The notes: generated by a model from the letters alone, not told the origin. A stretch of 51,098 bases of DNA from Nitrospirales bacterium (GCA_029261235.1 JAJDBS010000238.1:1-51098); one strand, 5' to 3'; counted from the stretch's first letter, positions 8,122 through 16,862 are shown. Made by a program: numbers and translations.

Positions 8122-8754
8122 ATGAAGATCGTCCTTTCATTGACTGTAATCGGGAGTTTAATCTTTGGAGTCTGGGCCGGCGTGAGTACCGCACAGAAAG
8201 TGCTCACAGATCGTGTGAGCATTACGACTGGCCAAGGGCAGGTGTTTGGTTTAACGTCGAGAGAAGGAATTGCGCGTCAGGCCCTAGGCGCTGGTGAAGA
8301 AGTCTTAACAATTGAAGCGAAGGGGGTCACGGGATTTGTTCAAACGACCGAACGATTGTTAGGGTTTTCGGGTTTGCTCCAGCGATGGGTCTCAGTTCCT
8401 ACCTCCACGGCAGAACATATTCTCAAATGGACCGTGACGTCTCGAATGATCATTGTCCATGGTGAGCGCGCAATGTATGGATTTCAAAGTGATCGCGGAC
8501 GATGGAAGCGTGAAGCTTTCAGTGCTGGTGAAACGTTGCAACAGCGTGCCGTTAAAGATTCTATTGCCGTGTTTGTCACGAACCGAAGGGCGTTAGGATT
8601 TTCCTCATTCACTGGGGGGTTTTTCCCACGAGATCTTCCCGTGGGCGATGCTATAGCGGATATTCAGATCAATGACAGCGTGCTTATTCTTCACTTGTCC
8701 GATTCGATGCTCGTGTTTCGGTCAGGCTTAGCTATTTGGGCAGAATTGCCTTGA
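8122..8754 (+). CDS. secreted/periplasmic protein with internal propeller-like repeats, function unknown
   Basis: A 210-residue protein of no family I can name. Starting at ATG 8122 (GGTGGA ribosome site) it has a signal peptide, MKIVLSLTVIGSLIFGVWAG...STAQ. A longer frame from 8074 would overlap lptD and hide the signal. The mature part is a series of about five units of roughly 40 residues, each with a beta-rich centre, an RxLGF- or RAMYGF-like motif and an aromatic/Trp end. Examples are TTERLLGFSGLLQRW, HGERAMYGFQSDRGRW, TNRRALGFSSFTGGF and DSMLVFRSGLAIW. This suggests a small beta-propeller or similar repeat fold. It starts 25 bases after lptD, so it may act at the envelope. Confidence 0.75.
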   Translation: MKIVLSLTVIGSLIFGVWAGVSTAQKVLTDRVSITTGQGQVFGLTSREGIARQALGAGEEVLTIEAKGVTGFVQTTERLLGFSGLLQRWVSVPTSTAEHILKWTVTSRMIIVHGERAMYGFQSDRGRWKREAFSAGETLQQRAVKDSIAVFVTNRRALGFSSFTGGFFPRDLPVGDAIADIQINDSVLILHLSDSMLVFRSGLAIWAELP

Positions 8755-8768
8755 TCCGATTGTGAACA

Positions 8769-8856
8769 GTAAACATGAGAAGCAAGAGTGAGTCGTTAGG
8801 AGTGAGGGTGTGAAGAACATGACTGACGGTGTTGCTCCTGATTCCTTACTTTTCAG
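8769..8856. repeat. degenerate heptamer spacer repeat (weak copy)
   Basis: A purine-rich stretch containing GAGTGAG, GTTAGGAGTGAGG and GTGTGAAG is followed by CTCCTGATTCCTTACTTTTCA, its rough complement. It is the first member, from the left, of the 7-bp-unit inverted spacer family that recurs through the window. Confidence 0.5.
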
Positions 8857-8862
8857 ATTCCG

Positions 8863-9090
8863 TTAATTGGACGAAAGGCTCTCGGCTGGTTGTGTGTGTT
8901 GGGTGAGACCTGGGTAATCAACGCCGATTGGGGCATTTGAACAGTATTGTCCCCACCATTGAATGACTTCCTGGAGGAAAGGATCTTCTGGTCCAGTCGC
9001 GAAGAGGTGGCCGTAAAGATATCCTGTTTGAGTATCAAATAAGATGAAAATTGGCATAGATTCTGATTCTGGTTCTGGAAGAGTGTCCAT
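8863..9090 (-). CDS. small hypothetical protein
   Basis: A 75-residue frame on the minus strand, isolated between + strand genes. Its composition looks more protein-like than the overlapping alternative frame: after an acidic start (DTLPEPESESM) comes the hydrophobic strand PIFILFDTQTGYLYGHLF, then FLQEVIQWWGQY and a polar tail. No family is recognised. The ribosome site before ATG 9090 is weak; an internal Met at position 12 is another possible start. Frame quality is the only support, so it may not be expressed. Between it and the next gene at 9387 I see no further gene or clear promoter. Confidence 0.35.
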   Translation of the reverse strand: MDTLPEPESESMPIFILFDTQTGYLYGHLFATGPEDPFLQEVIQWWGQYCSNAPIGVDYPGLTQHTQPAESLSSN

Positions 9091-9386
9091 ACGTTCTCGT
9101 GTTTCATCAGGCCATAAATTTTATATTCATTCCATGCTGTATTGAAACTTGTCGGTTATCGGGCGGTGTTCCTTAAGGCAGGGCCGTGAGGAACCAGGGA
9201 AGATAGCGGGACTCTTGCCAGAAAGCGTGAAAAAGTGCATGCTTAGGATAGGGAAATCCAGCTACTTCAGGAGGGAAATCTTCTGGCCTTTCTTGACCTC
9301 CTCTATGAAATGAGGTAGCTATGGCCTGGGTTTCGTGACTGGTTCAATCAATGAGTAGGGTAATTGAGTTGTGATGGAGGGTATTC

Positions 9387-10847
9387 ATGGAAACGACAGC
9401 ATCTGAGGTATCCGTCGCTCATAGGGTGACTGGCAAAATTCTTTTAGTTGAAGATGAACGCGATGTTCGAGAAACGATCAAGCTTCAATTAGAAGATGAA
9501 GGACACGAAGTCACCGAAGCTGGTACTGGAAGAGACGCGTTAGCACTGGCAGAATCTCAGCCCTTTGATATTGTGTTGACCGATGTCATGATTCCGGGCA
9601 TCAATGGTTTTGAGCTTGTTCAGAAGATGAATGAATGGCCTTCACGTCCAGTCACGTTGGTCATGACCGGCTATGGGTCCGTCGAGATGGCGGTGAACGC
9701 CATCAAAGCCGGTGCATTTGATTTCCTCTCCAAACCTTTTTCCGTAGATGTGTTGAGCGCCACTGTGGCCAGTGCCTTGCGAGTGAAATCTCTGCAGGAT
9801 GAAAATGCGGAACTCAAAAAAACGGTCAAAGGCCAATTTAGTTTAGGAAAATTGGTGAGTACCAGTCAGGTGATGAAAGAAGTATTTCAACTGATCGATT
9901 GTGTCGCAGACACAGATAGTACCGTGCTCATCTTGGGTGAAAGTGGGACGGGCAAGGAGCTCATTGCCCAAACGCTTCACTGTAATAGTACCCGCAGACG
10001 AGGAAATTTAATTCCGGTGAATTGCGGAGCGATTCCTGAAGCCCTATTAGAAAGTGAGTTGTTTGGTCATGAAAAAGGGGCTTTCACGGGCGCGGTGGCG
10101 GCTCGAGTCGGTCGTTTTGAATTAGCCACAGGAGGAACGATTTTCTTGGACGAAATCGGAGATCTGAGTCCTCCGCTTCAAGTCAAATTACTTCGTGTCC
10201 TTCAAGAACGGACGTTTGAACGAGTCGGTGGGACTCGAACATATAAATCCGATGCGAGGGTTGTGGCAGCGACGAATCAAGATCTTGAGAGTTTGGTCGC
10301 AGCGAAGCAATTCAGGGAAGATCTTTTCTATCGTCTGAATGTGGTTCCTATCCTTGTTCCACCCATGCGGCAGCGAGTTGAAGATATTCCGCTCTTGTTA
10401 CAGCACTTTATCGATATGTTTAATGATCGTCGAAAAGCGGAGATTACTGGGGTCGCAGATCATGCCATGGCTTTACTGTGTGAGTATCCGTGGCCTGGAA
10501 ATGTGAGAGAAATCAGCAATATTGTTGAACGTATTGCTATCTTGAAACGACGAGGCCAGATTGAGCCTGAAGATTTGCCAGAAAAAATCCGTCGTCTGCC
10601 ATCGGACCATCTTCCCACGATGTCCGCAGCCATTCCCATAGGCGGATTGGACCTGTCACGAGCCGTGGAAGAATTTGAAAATCGGTTGATTCTCGAAGCA
10701 CTTGAACGAACCAATTGGGTGAAAAGTAAAGCCGCGCGTCTCTTACAGATCAACCGCACGACGCTCATTGAGAAGTTGAAAAAGAAATCTCTCGCCGAAG
10801 TGGTCGCTCAACGTGCCACTCCACCTGAAGACCTGGTTGACGCCTAA
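9387..10847 (+). CDS. NtrC-family sigma-54 response regulator
   Basis: A 486-residue bacterial enhancer-binding protein with three domains in order. The receiver (about 17-130) has acidic pocket VEDE and phospho-acceptor Asp66. The AAA+ domain (about 155-390) has Walker A GESGTGKE at 184-191, GAFTGA sigma-54 contact loop at 231-236, and LDEIGDLSPPLQVKLLRVLQ. The C-terminal Fis-type helix-turn-helix reads WVKSKAARLLQINRTTLIEKLKKK. It would activate sigma-54 promoters when phosphorylated. ATG follows GGAGG. No kinase gene is adjacent; the nearest is at 13295. Its position just before the TPR/kinase/regulator set and two sigma-54 flagellar promoters suggests a flagellar role, unproven. Confidence 0.93.
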   Translation: METTASEVSVAHRVTGKILLVEDERDVRETIKLQLEDEGHEVTEAGTGRDALALAESQPFDIVLTDVMIPGINGFELVQKMNEWPSRPVTLVMTGYGSVEMAVNAIKAGAFDFLSKPFSVDVLSATVASALRVKSLQDENAELKKTVKGQFSLGKLVSTSQVMKEVFQLIDCVADTDSTVLILGESGTGKELIAQTLHCNSTRRRGNLIPVNCGAIPEALLESELFGHEKGAFTGAVAARVGRFELATGGTIFLDEIGDLSPPLQVKLLRVLQERTFERVGGTRTYKSDARVVAATNQDLESLVAAKQFREDLFYRLNVVPILVPPMRQRVEDIPLLLQHFIDMFNDRRKAEITGVADHAMALLCEYPWPGNVREISNIVERIAILKRRGQIEPEDLPEKIRRLPSDHLPTMSAAIPIGGLDLSRAVEEFENRLILEALERTNWVKSKAARLLQINRTTLIEKLKKKSLAEVVAQRATPPEDLVDA

Positions 10848-10930
10848 CGGCTGACAACAGCTTCCTCCATCTCCTTTTTCTGTCTGTCCTATTCTCCTCC
10901 GTATCCATTACGCCTTTTCCGTATGAATCG

Positions 10931-11048
10931 GGCGTGAGAAGATCATCTTCACGAGCAAGAGTGAAGAACAGTTTCTCAGTTCATCTCTTTTTCCCCCTCT
11001 TCCTCTCCTGACTCCTGACTCCTGATTCCTAACGCCTTACGCCTTCAA
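10931..11048. repeat. gap 10848-11232: heptamer-type spacer and short palindrome
   Basis: The 385-base gap holds no credible gene. CGTGAGAAGATCATCTTCACG-like dyad symmetry lies at 10933-10953. A pyrimidine-rich run follows with repeated units CTCCTGA, CTCCTGA, TTCCTAA, CGCCTTA, CGCCTTC at about 11005-11047. These are the complement-strand form of the 7-bp-unit family; the matching purine arm is missing or decayed here. No promoter could be assigned with confidence. Confidence 0.5.
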
Positions 11049-11232
11049 ATCAGCTTGAATTTTTGACCCTTCCGTCAACCTCTTGACGCCGGCAGTTTCT
11101 TCCGAGTTCTTGTTTCTGGCAAAAATCCCTCGTGTTTACAACAAATTTTCCGGTCGGTCTTTTTGAGCCAGGTAATAAATACTCGGGTCCGATTTTTGCT
11201 GAATAGACCTTCAGGTGGAGGGCATACAGAAC

Positions 11233-13305
11233 GTGAGAATATTTCTCTGGATAGTCGGAGTGGTTGTCCTTTGGCCGAGTGTAGCAGTGGGTGGGTCCTG
11301 TACGGATTTTCCTTGGCAATATCCCAGAGACATGGTCATGCCACTTTTAATCGCAAACGGTCAGGTCACGGTGGAAGAGGGACTTCTATTAGAAGCGCGG
11401 GAATATTTTTCTGCGTATCTAATCGAACGACAAGAAGGTGTCTTTGCGGAGGGCGCTCGATGGATGCTGGCTTCACTTCCTGCCGAAACAGATCCACCTG
11501 GGAATGAATTTTTGGAACAAATCAAGCGTCTAGAGGCCATGAAAGTCAAGCATCCTGATAGCGTCTATGCTCCATGGGCATTGTGTTCAATGGGGCAACT
11601 GTATTGGGAGGCTGACTGGCATTCTGAAGCCCATTCATTATTTGAAGAATTTCTTGAAATTTATCCCAGTCATCCGTTGGCTGGGGGAGTGATGGTCGAA
11701 GCGGGAATGGGGTATTTGGAAAATCGACAATATCTTGAAGCGGCTTTGATACTTCGTCGAGTGGTGGAAGAGCCAAAATGGGAAGTCTATCGGATCAGAG
11801 GAGCTCTTGGTTTAGCTGATGCGACGGCCATGTCCGAGGCGTGGAAGCAAGCGTATTATTGGTATCAAGTGGTGGAAGCCGAAGCGCCGGAACTGATTCG
11901 TCAATCTGTGTTTTCATCGTACTACTGCGGCTTGACGGAATTCCATGTTGGTGACTTTGATAAAGCGATTGCTCGTTTTTTGACTCTCGTCAATCTTCAC
12001 CCAGATGAAAAATTTACGGGACTAGCCTTGAATCGTATTTCAGAGACACTCATGAAAAATGGACATACATTTCTCTCCCTCTGGTTTGCCGATCATACGA
12101 AACGGCGTTTTGAGGGACAGGAAGCTGGGCGCCGAGGTCAAGCGACTCAGATTCGGTGGGTCGTCGATCACTTATCACAAGATCGTTCGGAAGAAGAGTG
12201 GGAACATATCTATAAGCGATTAAATGATCTAGAAATCTATTTGTCGGTGTCTTGGGATAATGTCGTGGAAACAGCTCGAACCTTACATCAAGGCTCGGAA
12301 CAAGATCTCTTTGAAGAAAGTGCGTTGTGGATGGGCAAAGGATATCTTGCGTTATCAGATACTCCAGCTGCCATGCAGTCCTTTAAAAAGTTGGCTATTA
12401 TCGCAACGTCAGAGACATGGCGATATGAGGCAGAGCATCACTTGAGTGCACTTCTCAACCAGCAACTCCAAGCATTCTCCAAAGAACAAGCATGGGTTTC
12501 ACTACTCAAATTTCATGAAGATCAACACGAGGCCTTTCACTTAGTTCCATTGGCACGTGAACGTGTGCTGACTGTCGCTCAGGCCTATCGTTCTGTGAAT
12601 CTCCCCTCGAAAGCGATGCAGTGGTATGACCAATTGCTGCAGGACCACCCAAAAAGTCCTTTACGGGAGGATATCTTTGCGCAACGAGTGTTTCTTGCTG
12701 AGGACCAGAACGAATCAGAATTGATACAGACGGCTGGTGAAACATATTTGCATGAGTATCCACGTGGTCAATGGCGGACGGAAGTCTTGGCAGCCTTGGG
12801 ATTGGAATCACTGAATCGTCAAGACTACGCACAGGCTATTCAACAATCCACAGATGCGCTGGCACAGACTCATGATCATGCCCTCATGAGCTATGTGCTC
12901 CGCAATCGAGCGTTGGCTTATCAAGAAGCTGGAAAAAGGGATTTAGCGCTGGTAGATATCCAACAGGTGGTGGCGCTTGATCCTTTGGATATGGCGAATG
13001 TCATACGACTTGGTGATTTTTTATTCGACCAAGGTGAATATTCCGATGCGGAATTGCAGTATGACCATGTGCTTGGCTCAGAGGCCTCTGTGGCGTTGAA
13101 AGCCTGGGCGAAGTATCGGTGGGGGCTATCATTAGACTATCAGGGGAAAGCGGATGAATCACAAAAATTATTGAGGGAAGTTCGGCAGTTAGAAACACAA
13201 TCACCAGAATTTGAAAATACGATTCGTGCCGCCGCCCTTGCCGTGTTGGATGAATTTTCTTTAAGCGGGAAACCTCAATTAGAAAGCATCAATAATGAGA
13301 GTTAA
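11233..13305 (+). CDS. secreted TPR-repeat protein upstream of the flagellar two-component genes
   Basis: About 690 residues: a signal peptide (MRIFLWIVGVVVLWPSVAVG) followed almost entirely by helical tetratricopeptide-type repeats. Examples are FEEFLEIYPSHPLAGG, YLEAALILRRVVEE, FDKAIARFLTLVNLHPDE, YRSVNLPSKAMQWYDQLLQDHP and GEYSDAELQYDHVLG. TPR arrays bind partner proteins; this one probably works in the periplasm. I chose GTG 11233 because GGAGG at 11217-11221 lies 11 bases before it; an in-frame GTG at 11215 would put that site inside the gene. Its last 11 bases overlap the histidine kinase gene, so the two are probably co-translated. The partner is unknown. Confidence 0.8.
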   Translation: MRIFLWIVGVVVLWPSVAVGGSCTDFPWQYPRDMVMPLLIANGQVTVEEGLLLEAREYFSAYLIERQEGVFAEGARWMLASLPAETDPPGNEFLEQIKRLEAMKVKHPDSVYAPWALCSMGQLYWEADWHSEAHSLFEEFLEIYPSHPLAGGVMVEAGMGYLENRQYLEAALILRRVVEEPKWEVYRIRGALGLADATAMSEAWKQAYYWYQVVEAEAPELIRQSVFSSYYCGLTEFHVGDFDKAIARFLTLVNLHPDEKFTGLALNRISETLMKNGHTFLSLWFADHTKRRFEGQEAGRRGQATQIRWVVDHLSQDRSEEEWEHIYKRLNDLEIYLSVSWDNVVETARTLHQGSEQDLFEESALWMGKGYLALSDTPAAMQSFKKLAIIATSETWRYEAEHHLSALLNQQLQAFSKEQAWVSLLKFHEDQHEAFHLVPLARERVLTVAQAYRSVNLPSKAMQWYDQLLQDHPKSPLREDIFAQRVFLAEDQNESELIQTAGETYLHEYPRGQWRTEVLAALGLESLNRQDYAQAIQQSTDALAQTHDHALMSYVLRNRALAYQEAGKRDLALVDIQQVVALDPLDMANVIRLGDFLFDQGEYSDAELQYDHVLGSEASVALKAWAKYRWGLSLDYQGKADESQKLLREVRQLETQSPEFENTIRAAALAVLDEFSLSGKPQLESINNES

Positions 13306-14161
13306 GACCACTTCACAATCTTCGTTGGAGCAAGTATCGAAATGGAAAATCGATGTGCCGTCGTTGAATACTCGTACGGTACGACGCGTCAGGAAGCCCT
13401 CGTTATCCATCTCCATTGATGAGGATTGTGTTGACTCTCAACTCCTGCAGGCAGATGGGGATGAACATCAGCAACGGTTAGCGAGTCTTGGAGATCATGT
13501 GGGCCGACTCGCTCATGACATTCGGAATCCTCTATCGAGTATTGAGTGGTTCGCCACGTTGTTGGGGCGTCCACATCATAGTCAGGAAGAGCGTGAAGCG
13601 TTGGCCGATCATTGTATTCAGGCTGTTCGTTCCTTGGATCAGTTGGTTTCCAATATATTGGTCGCGAGTACTCCATTGCATGTTGACCAAGAATCCCTAT
13701 GCCTACGGTCGCTATGTGACGAGGTGGAATTGTTAGCGATGTACCCCATACAAAAGAAAGGGCTCATGATTCATCGTCGTGGAAAAGGCAAATCGAGCAC
13801 GATGAGAGGACAAAAATCTTTGTTGAAACAAGCCTTGCTCAATCTTCTGCTCAATGCCATTCATGCATCAGAACTAGACAGTTCAATTGAAATACAGAGT
13901 AGCAATGAGACACGCATCACTGGTGAGCTCGGGGATCGCAGTCCCAAAAACGGTATGGCTCTCCGTATCCGAGATTATGGTTGCGGGATGACTGAGGATG
14001 AGCTCTCACATATATTTCAGCCCTTCTATTCGAACAGAAAGGGAGGCACAGGCCTTGGCCTTTCCATTGTCAAACAAATTGTTCATCTTCATCACGGTGT
14101 GATTGATATCACGAGTCAACAAGGAAAAGGGACGACAGTTGATCTCTTTTTCCCTCAGTAA
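13295..14161 (+). CDS. soluble sensor histidine kinase (FlrB/FleS-like)
   Basis: A 288-residue histidine kinase without membrane segments or signal peptide. LAHDIRNPLSSIEWFATLL carries the phosphorylated His74. The ATP-binding domain has LLNLLLNAIHAS (N box), DYGCGM (G1), FQPFYSNRKGGTGLGLSIV (F and G2 boxes). The first 55 residues are basic, show no PAS domain, and resemble nothing I know. It overlaps the TPR gene by 11 bases and is 11 bases ahead of an NtrC-type regulator. That order, directly before flgB, fits the FlrB-FlrC/FleS-FleR pairs that control middle flagellar genes. That assignment is by context. Confidence 0.88.
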   Translation: MRVKTTSQSSLEQVSKWKIDVPSLNTRTVRRVRKPSLSISIDEDCVDSQLLQADGDEHQQRLASLGDHVGRLAHDIRNPLSSIEWFATLLGRPHHSQEEREALADHCIQAVRSLDQLVSNILVASTPLHVDQESLCLRSLCDEVELLAMYPIQKKGLMIHRRGKGKSSTMRGQKSLLKQALLNLLLNAIHASELDSSIEIQSSNETRITGELGDRSPKNGMALRIRDYGCGMTEDELSHIFQPFYSNRKGGTGLGLSIVKQIVHLHHGVIDITSQQGKGTTVDLFFPQ

Positions 14162-14172
14162 AGGAGAATGGC

Positions 14173-15561
14173 ATGCTAGATACGGAGAGTGGGGTGAGCC
14201 GGGGCATCCTGGTTGTCGAAGATGATGAGCAGTTGCAAACGGCTTTGACTCAGGTCCTCAGCCAACACGGCTATGACGTGACGGTAGCGAGAGATGGCCA
14301 TGAGGGCTTGGAGAAGGTTGAACGCGAGACTCCATGGCTCGTACTGACTGATTTGAGTCTCCCTGGTAAAGGAGGAATGGAGTTTTTACGAGCAGTCCGA
14401 ACGCAGGGCTATCATATGCCTGTGGTCGTCATGACCGCCTATGGTGGTGTGGATGTTGCGGTCGAAGCCTTAAAATATGGGGCTACTGATTTTCTCCAAA
14501 AGCCATTTCCACTTGATCGTTTGGAGAAAATTATTCAACAACTTGATGATGATCGTCATGTACCAGGCCTAGTCACGGAGACTCCTCAAGCAAGATCTAC
14601 CTCCGTAGAACCACGTGAAGGGTTCCTCACGCGAGACCCTAAAGTACTCCAAACCCTAAAAATGCTGGATATGCTGTCCAATAGCTCGGCGACGATTCTG
14701 ATTCAAGGTGAAAGTGGAACAGGGAAAGAAGTCTTAGCTCGGCATATTCATCAAAAGAGCTCACGAGCTCGTCAACCCTTTGTGGCGATTAATTGCGCGG
14801 CCTTACCAGAGGGACTGTTGGAAAGTGAATTATTTGGTTATGAGAAAGGGGCGTTTACCGGAGCCCTGACAAGACGGGCAGGCAAATTTGAACTCGCTCA
14901 TCAGGGAACCTTGTTGTTGGATGAAATTGGTGAAATGAGTCTCGGCCTACAGGCCAAATTGCTTCGGGTCCTTCAGGAACGAGAAGTGGATCGACTGGGA
15001 TCGAGACAACCCATTCCCGTCGATGTGCGCGTTATTGTGACCACAAATCGAAATCTTGCACAAGAAGTGCAAGCCGGGCGGTTTCGGGAGGATGTGTATT
15101 ACCGGTTAAGCGTCATGCCGTTTACGATTCCTCCTTTAAGAGATCGACCGGAAGATATTCAGTTATTGGCCGAACAATTCACGCATCGTTCGTATCAGAG
15201 AAATAACCGGCCTTGGAATGGAATTTCCGATGAGGCCATGAGGTATTTAAAGAGTCGACCATGGCGAGGTAATGTCCGCGAATTAGAAAATGTGATCGAA
15301 CGAGGCGTTCTGTTGGCGGACAATGGGTCCTTGCAAGCCGAGCATTTTCAATTTGACGAACCGACCTTAACGTCCAGCGCCACGCAGGCGCCTACGGGGA
15401 CGATATGGGAAATGGAACGAGATCTCATTTTGCGAACATTAGAAGCCCATAATAGCAATCGAACGCACGCTGCCAGGACATTGGGTATTAGTATTCGTAC
15501 ATTACGGAATAAATTGAGGGAATATCGTGAACTCAATGGTGGGGTTTCATTAGGCATCTAG
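14173..15561 (+). CDS. FlrC/FleR-like sigma-54 response regulator
   Basis: A 462-residue enhancer-binding protein. The receiver domain has Asp60 as phospho-acceptor (VLTDLSLPG). The AAA+ core has GESGTGKE at 179-186 and GAFTGA at 226-231, with LDEIGEMSLGLQAKLLRVLQ. The Fis-type DNA-binding end reads SNRTHAARTLGISIRTLRNKLREY. ATG 14173 follows AAAGGAGAATGGC. It is the last gene of the TPR-kinase-regulator set and lies just before a sigma-54 promoter that precedes flgB. It is therefore the likeliest activator of that promoter and the one before fliL. The first 140 residues end in a flexible linker. Confidence 0.92.
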   Translation: MLDTESGVSRGILVVEDDEQLQTALTQVLSQHGYDVTVARDGHEGLEKVERETPWLVLTDLSLPGKGGMEFLRAVRTQGYHMPVVVMTAYGGVDVAVEALKYGATDFLQKPFPLDRLEKIIQQLDDDRHVPGLVTETPQARSTSVEPREGFLTRDPKVLQTLKMLDMLSNSSATILIQGESGTGKEVLARHIHQKSSRARQPFVAINCAALPEGLLESELFGYEKGAFTGALTRRAGKFELAHQGTLLLDEIGEMSLGLQAKLLRVLQEREVDRLGSRQPIPVDVRVIVTTNRNLAQEVQAGRFREDVYYRLSVMPFTIPPLRDRPEDIQLLAEQFTHRSYQRNNRPWNGISDEAMRYLKSRPWRGNVRELENVIERGVLLADNGSLQAEHFQFDEPTLTSSATQAPTGTIWEMERDLILRTLEAHNSNRTHAARTLGISIRTLRNKLREYRELNGGVSLGI

Positions 15562-15662
15562 GTAGTCGAGCGAGAGGTTGAATTGAACGATTGCGCGTCA
15601 TGGACGTATTGGAACTGATAGATGGCAAATCTTGCCTATGATAGGAAAAAATGTCTCGGAGA

Positions 15663-15725
15663 CCCTGATATCCAGGTATGTGGATGCTTGTGGAGCATGT
15701 GATGAACACTGTTGGATATCTAGGG
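15663..15725. promoter_or_regulatory. inverted repeat upstream of the flgB promoter (possible activator site)
   Basis: CCCTGATATCCA at 15663-15674 and TGGATATCTAGGG at 15713-15725 are complementary apart from one inserted base. The arms are separated by 38 bases and end 14 bases before the sigma-54 element. Upstream activator sites for NtrC-type proteins are often paired dyads in such a position. No second copy was found before fliL, so this remains a candidate. Confidence 0.35.
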
Positions 15726-15738
15726 ATGGTCAAAGAGG

Positions 15739-15754
15739 TGGCATTGGTGTTGCT
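15739..15754 (+). promoter_or_regulatory. sigma-54 promoter of the flgB operon
   Basis: TGGCATT, 4 bases, TTGCT: the -24 GG is at 15740-15741 and the -12 GC at 15752-15753, with the required 10 bases between. This is close to full RpoN consensus (TGGCAY-N5-TTGCW) and is about 100 bases before flgB. Transcription would begin near 15765. An FlrC-like regulator gene ends 180 bases upstream. Confidence 0.8.
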
Positions 15755-15851
15755 GTTTAAACAAATGGTTGTGCTGTCTGGGAACTGAAATCTCGGCTAT
15801 CTAGACTAACCCCAAGCTCAATATTTCACAGTGATGTGAAGGAGGATGCTG

Positions 15852-16262
15852 ATGATAATTTCTCCATGGGATGCAGGAACTCACTTATTTGAACGCGCGT
15901 TGGATGTACGGAGTGCCATCCATGAAACCATTGCGTCGAATATGGCAAATGAAGAAACGCCAGGGTATAAGGGCAGGCACTTGCCATTCCGTGAGACTTT
16001 TTCAGCAGTGCTCTCGGGAGAAAATCCTATCGGTTCGACGAGTACGAATTCTCGACATATCGGCATAGGAGGAGGAGGGGGGGGCGATATATTTCAACAT
16101 ACTATCAAACAGAATGTTGGAGCTGGGTTAGACGAGAACACAGTAAATTTAGAAAAGGAAATGACGTTGATGGCTGAGAATACCATGTTGTATATGGCTG
16201 TCAGCCAATTCTTGGATGGACGCTTCGAAGGCTGGAAAAAAGCCATCAATGAAGGACGATAA
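15852..16262 (+). CDS. flgB: FlgB, flagellar proximal rod protein
   Basis: Builds the proximal rod of the basal body together with FlgC, FlgF and FliE, and leaves the cell through the flagellar export gate. The 136 residues show the rod-protein N-terminus ALDVRSAIHETIASNMANEETPGYK and the C-terminal heptad region VNLEKEMTLMAENTMLYMAVSQFL. A run of six glycines (GIGGGGGGD) interrupts the middle. GGAGG at 15841-15845 directly abuts an ATG at 15846; the ATG at 15852 has proper 6-base spacing and is preferred. First gene behind the sigma-54 promoter. Confidence 0.93.
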   Translation: MIISPWDAGTHLFERALDVRSAIHETIASNMANEETPGYKGRHLPFRETFSAVLSGENPIGSTSTNSRHIGIGGGGGGDIFQHTIKQNVGAGLDENTVNLEKEMTLMAENTMLYMAVSQFLDGRFEGWKKAINEGR

Positions 16263-16266
16263 CATC

Positions 16267-16388
16267 AGTGAGAAGTAAGTAGTAAGGAGTGAAAAGGAAA
16301 AAATGGGAAGTTGGAAATGAAATGGAGAGAATGAACGTTAGCCTGTTCTTTATTCTTGCTACTCACTTTTTACTTCTCACTTCTCATT
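16267..16388. repeat. heptamer inverted spacer repeat between flgB and flgC
   Basis: Purine arm at about 16268-16297 built of GTGAGAA, GTAAGTA, GTAAGGA, GTGAAAA units. Pyrimidine arm at about 16359-16386 with ACTCACTTTTTACTTCTCAC followed by a further TTCTCA. They are roughly complementary and could fold the flgB-flgC spacer into a long hairpin. The flgC ribosome site (AAAGGAG) begins 9 bases after the second arm. Confidence 0.75.
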
Positions 16389-16409
16389 AGTACAGAAAAG
16401 GAGACATAT

Positions 16410-16853
16410 ATGAATCTCGATCGAGTCTTTGAGGTGGTTGGGTCGGCGTTGGATTCCCAACGGCAACGATTAAATATCATTGCGAGCAATCTGGCGAATG
16501 CTGAGTCCACTCGAACAGCTGAAGGAGGGCCTTATATTCGGCGGGATGTCGTCCTCCGAGCTGTGTCCCCAGATAAATCATTTAATTCCGTTTTTGACAG
16601 TGCATTTGCCAACGGGTCAGGACCTTCGGCTGTCCGGGTGACCGATATTATTCAGGACGAACGTCCGTTCCGTGTTGTGTATGATCCCAATCATCCGGAT
16701 GCTGATGACAAAGGATTTCTGCAGCTACCAAACGTGAACCCAATTGAGGAAATGGTGAACCTCATGTCAGCCACGAGGGCCTATGAAGCGAATATAGCTG
16801 TGCTGGAAACAGGGAAAACGATGACGCTTCAGGCATTGAAAATGGGACGGTAG
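16410..16853 (+). CDS. flgC: FlgC, flagellar proximal rod protein
   Basis: A rod subunit assembled with FlgB. The 147 residues start MNLDRVFEVVGSALDSQRQRLNIIASNLANAES, the typical rod/hook N-terminal helix with the NLANAES motif. They end PNVNPIEEMVNLMSATRAYEANIAVLETGKTM, the matching C-terminal helix. Residues 57-108 are the variable centre. ATG 16410 is chosen because AAAGGAG lies 6 bases upstream and the protein then starts like its relatives; the longer frame from 16356 would translate the repeat arm. It is flanked on both sides by heptamer spacer repeats. Confidence 0.96.
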   Translation: MNLDRVFEVVGSALDSQRQRLNIIASNLANAESTRTAEGGPYIRRDVVLRAVSPDKSFNSVFDSAFANGSGPSAVRVTDIIQDERPFRVVYDPNHPDADDKGFLQLPNVNPIEEMVNLMSATRAYEANIAVLETGKTMTLQALKMGR

Positions 16854-16862
16854 ATTTGAAAT

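Noticed and set aside
8853-9107. 84-codon minus-strand frame overlapping the small hypothetical at 8863-9090
   Set aside because: Asn/Gln-rich and low complexity; the other frame has a more protein-like composition, and only one can be real.
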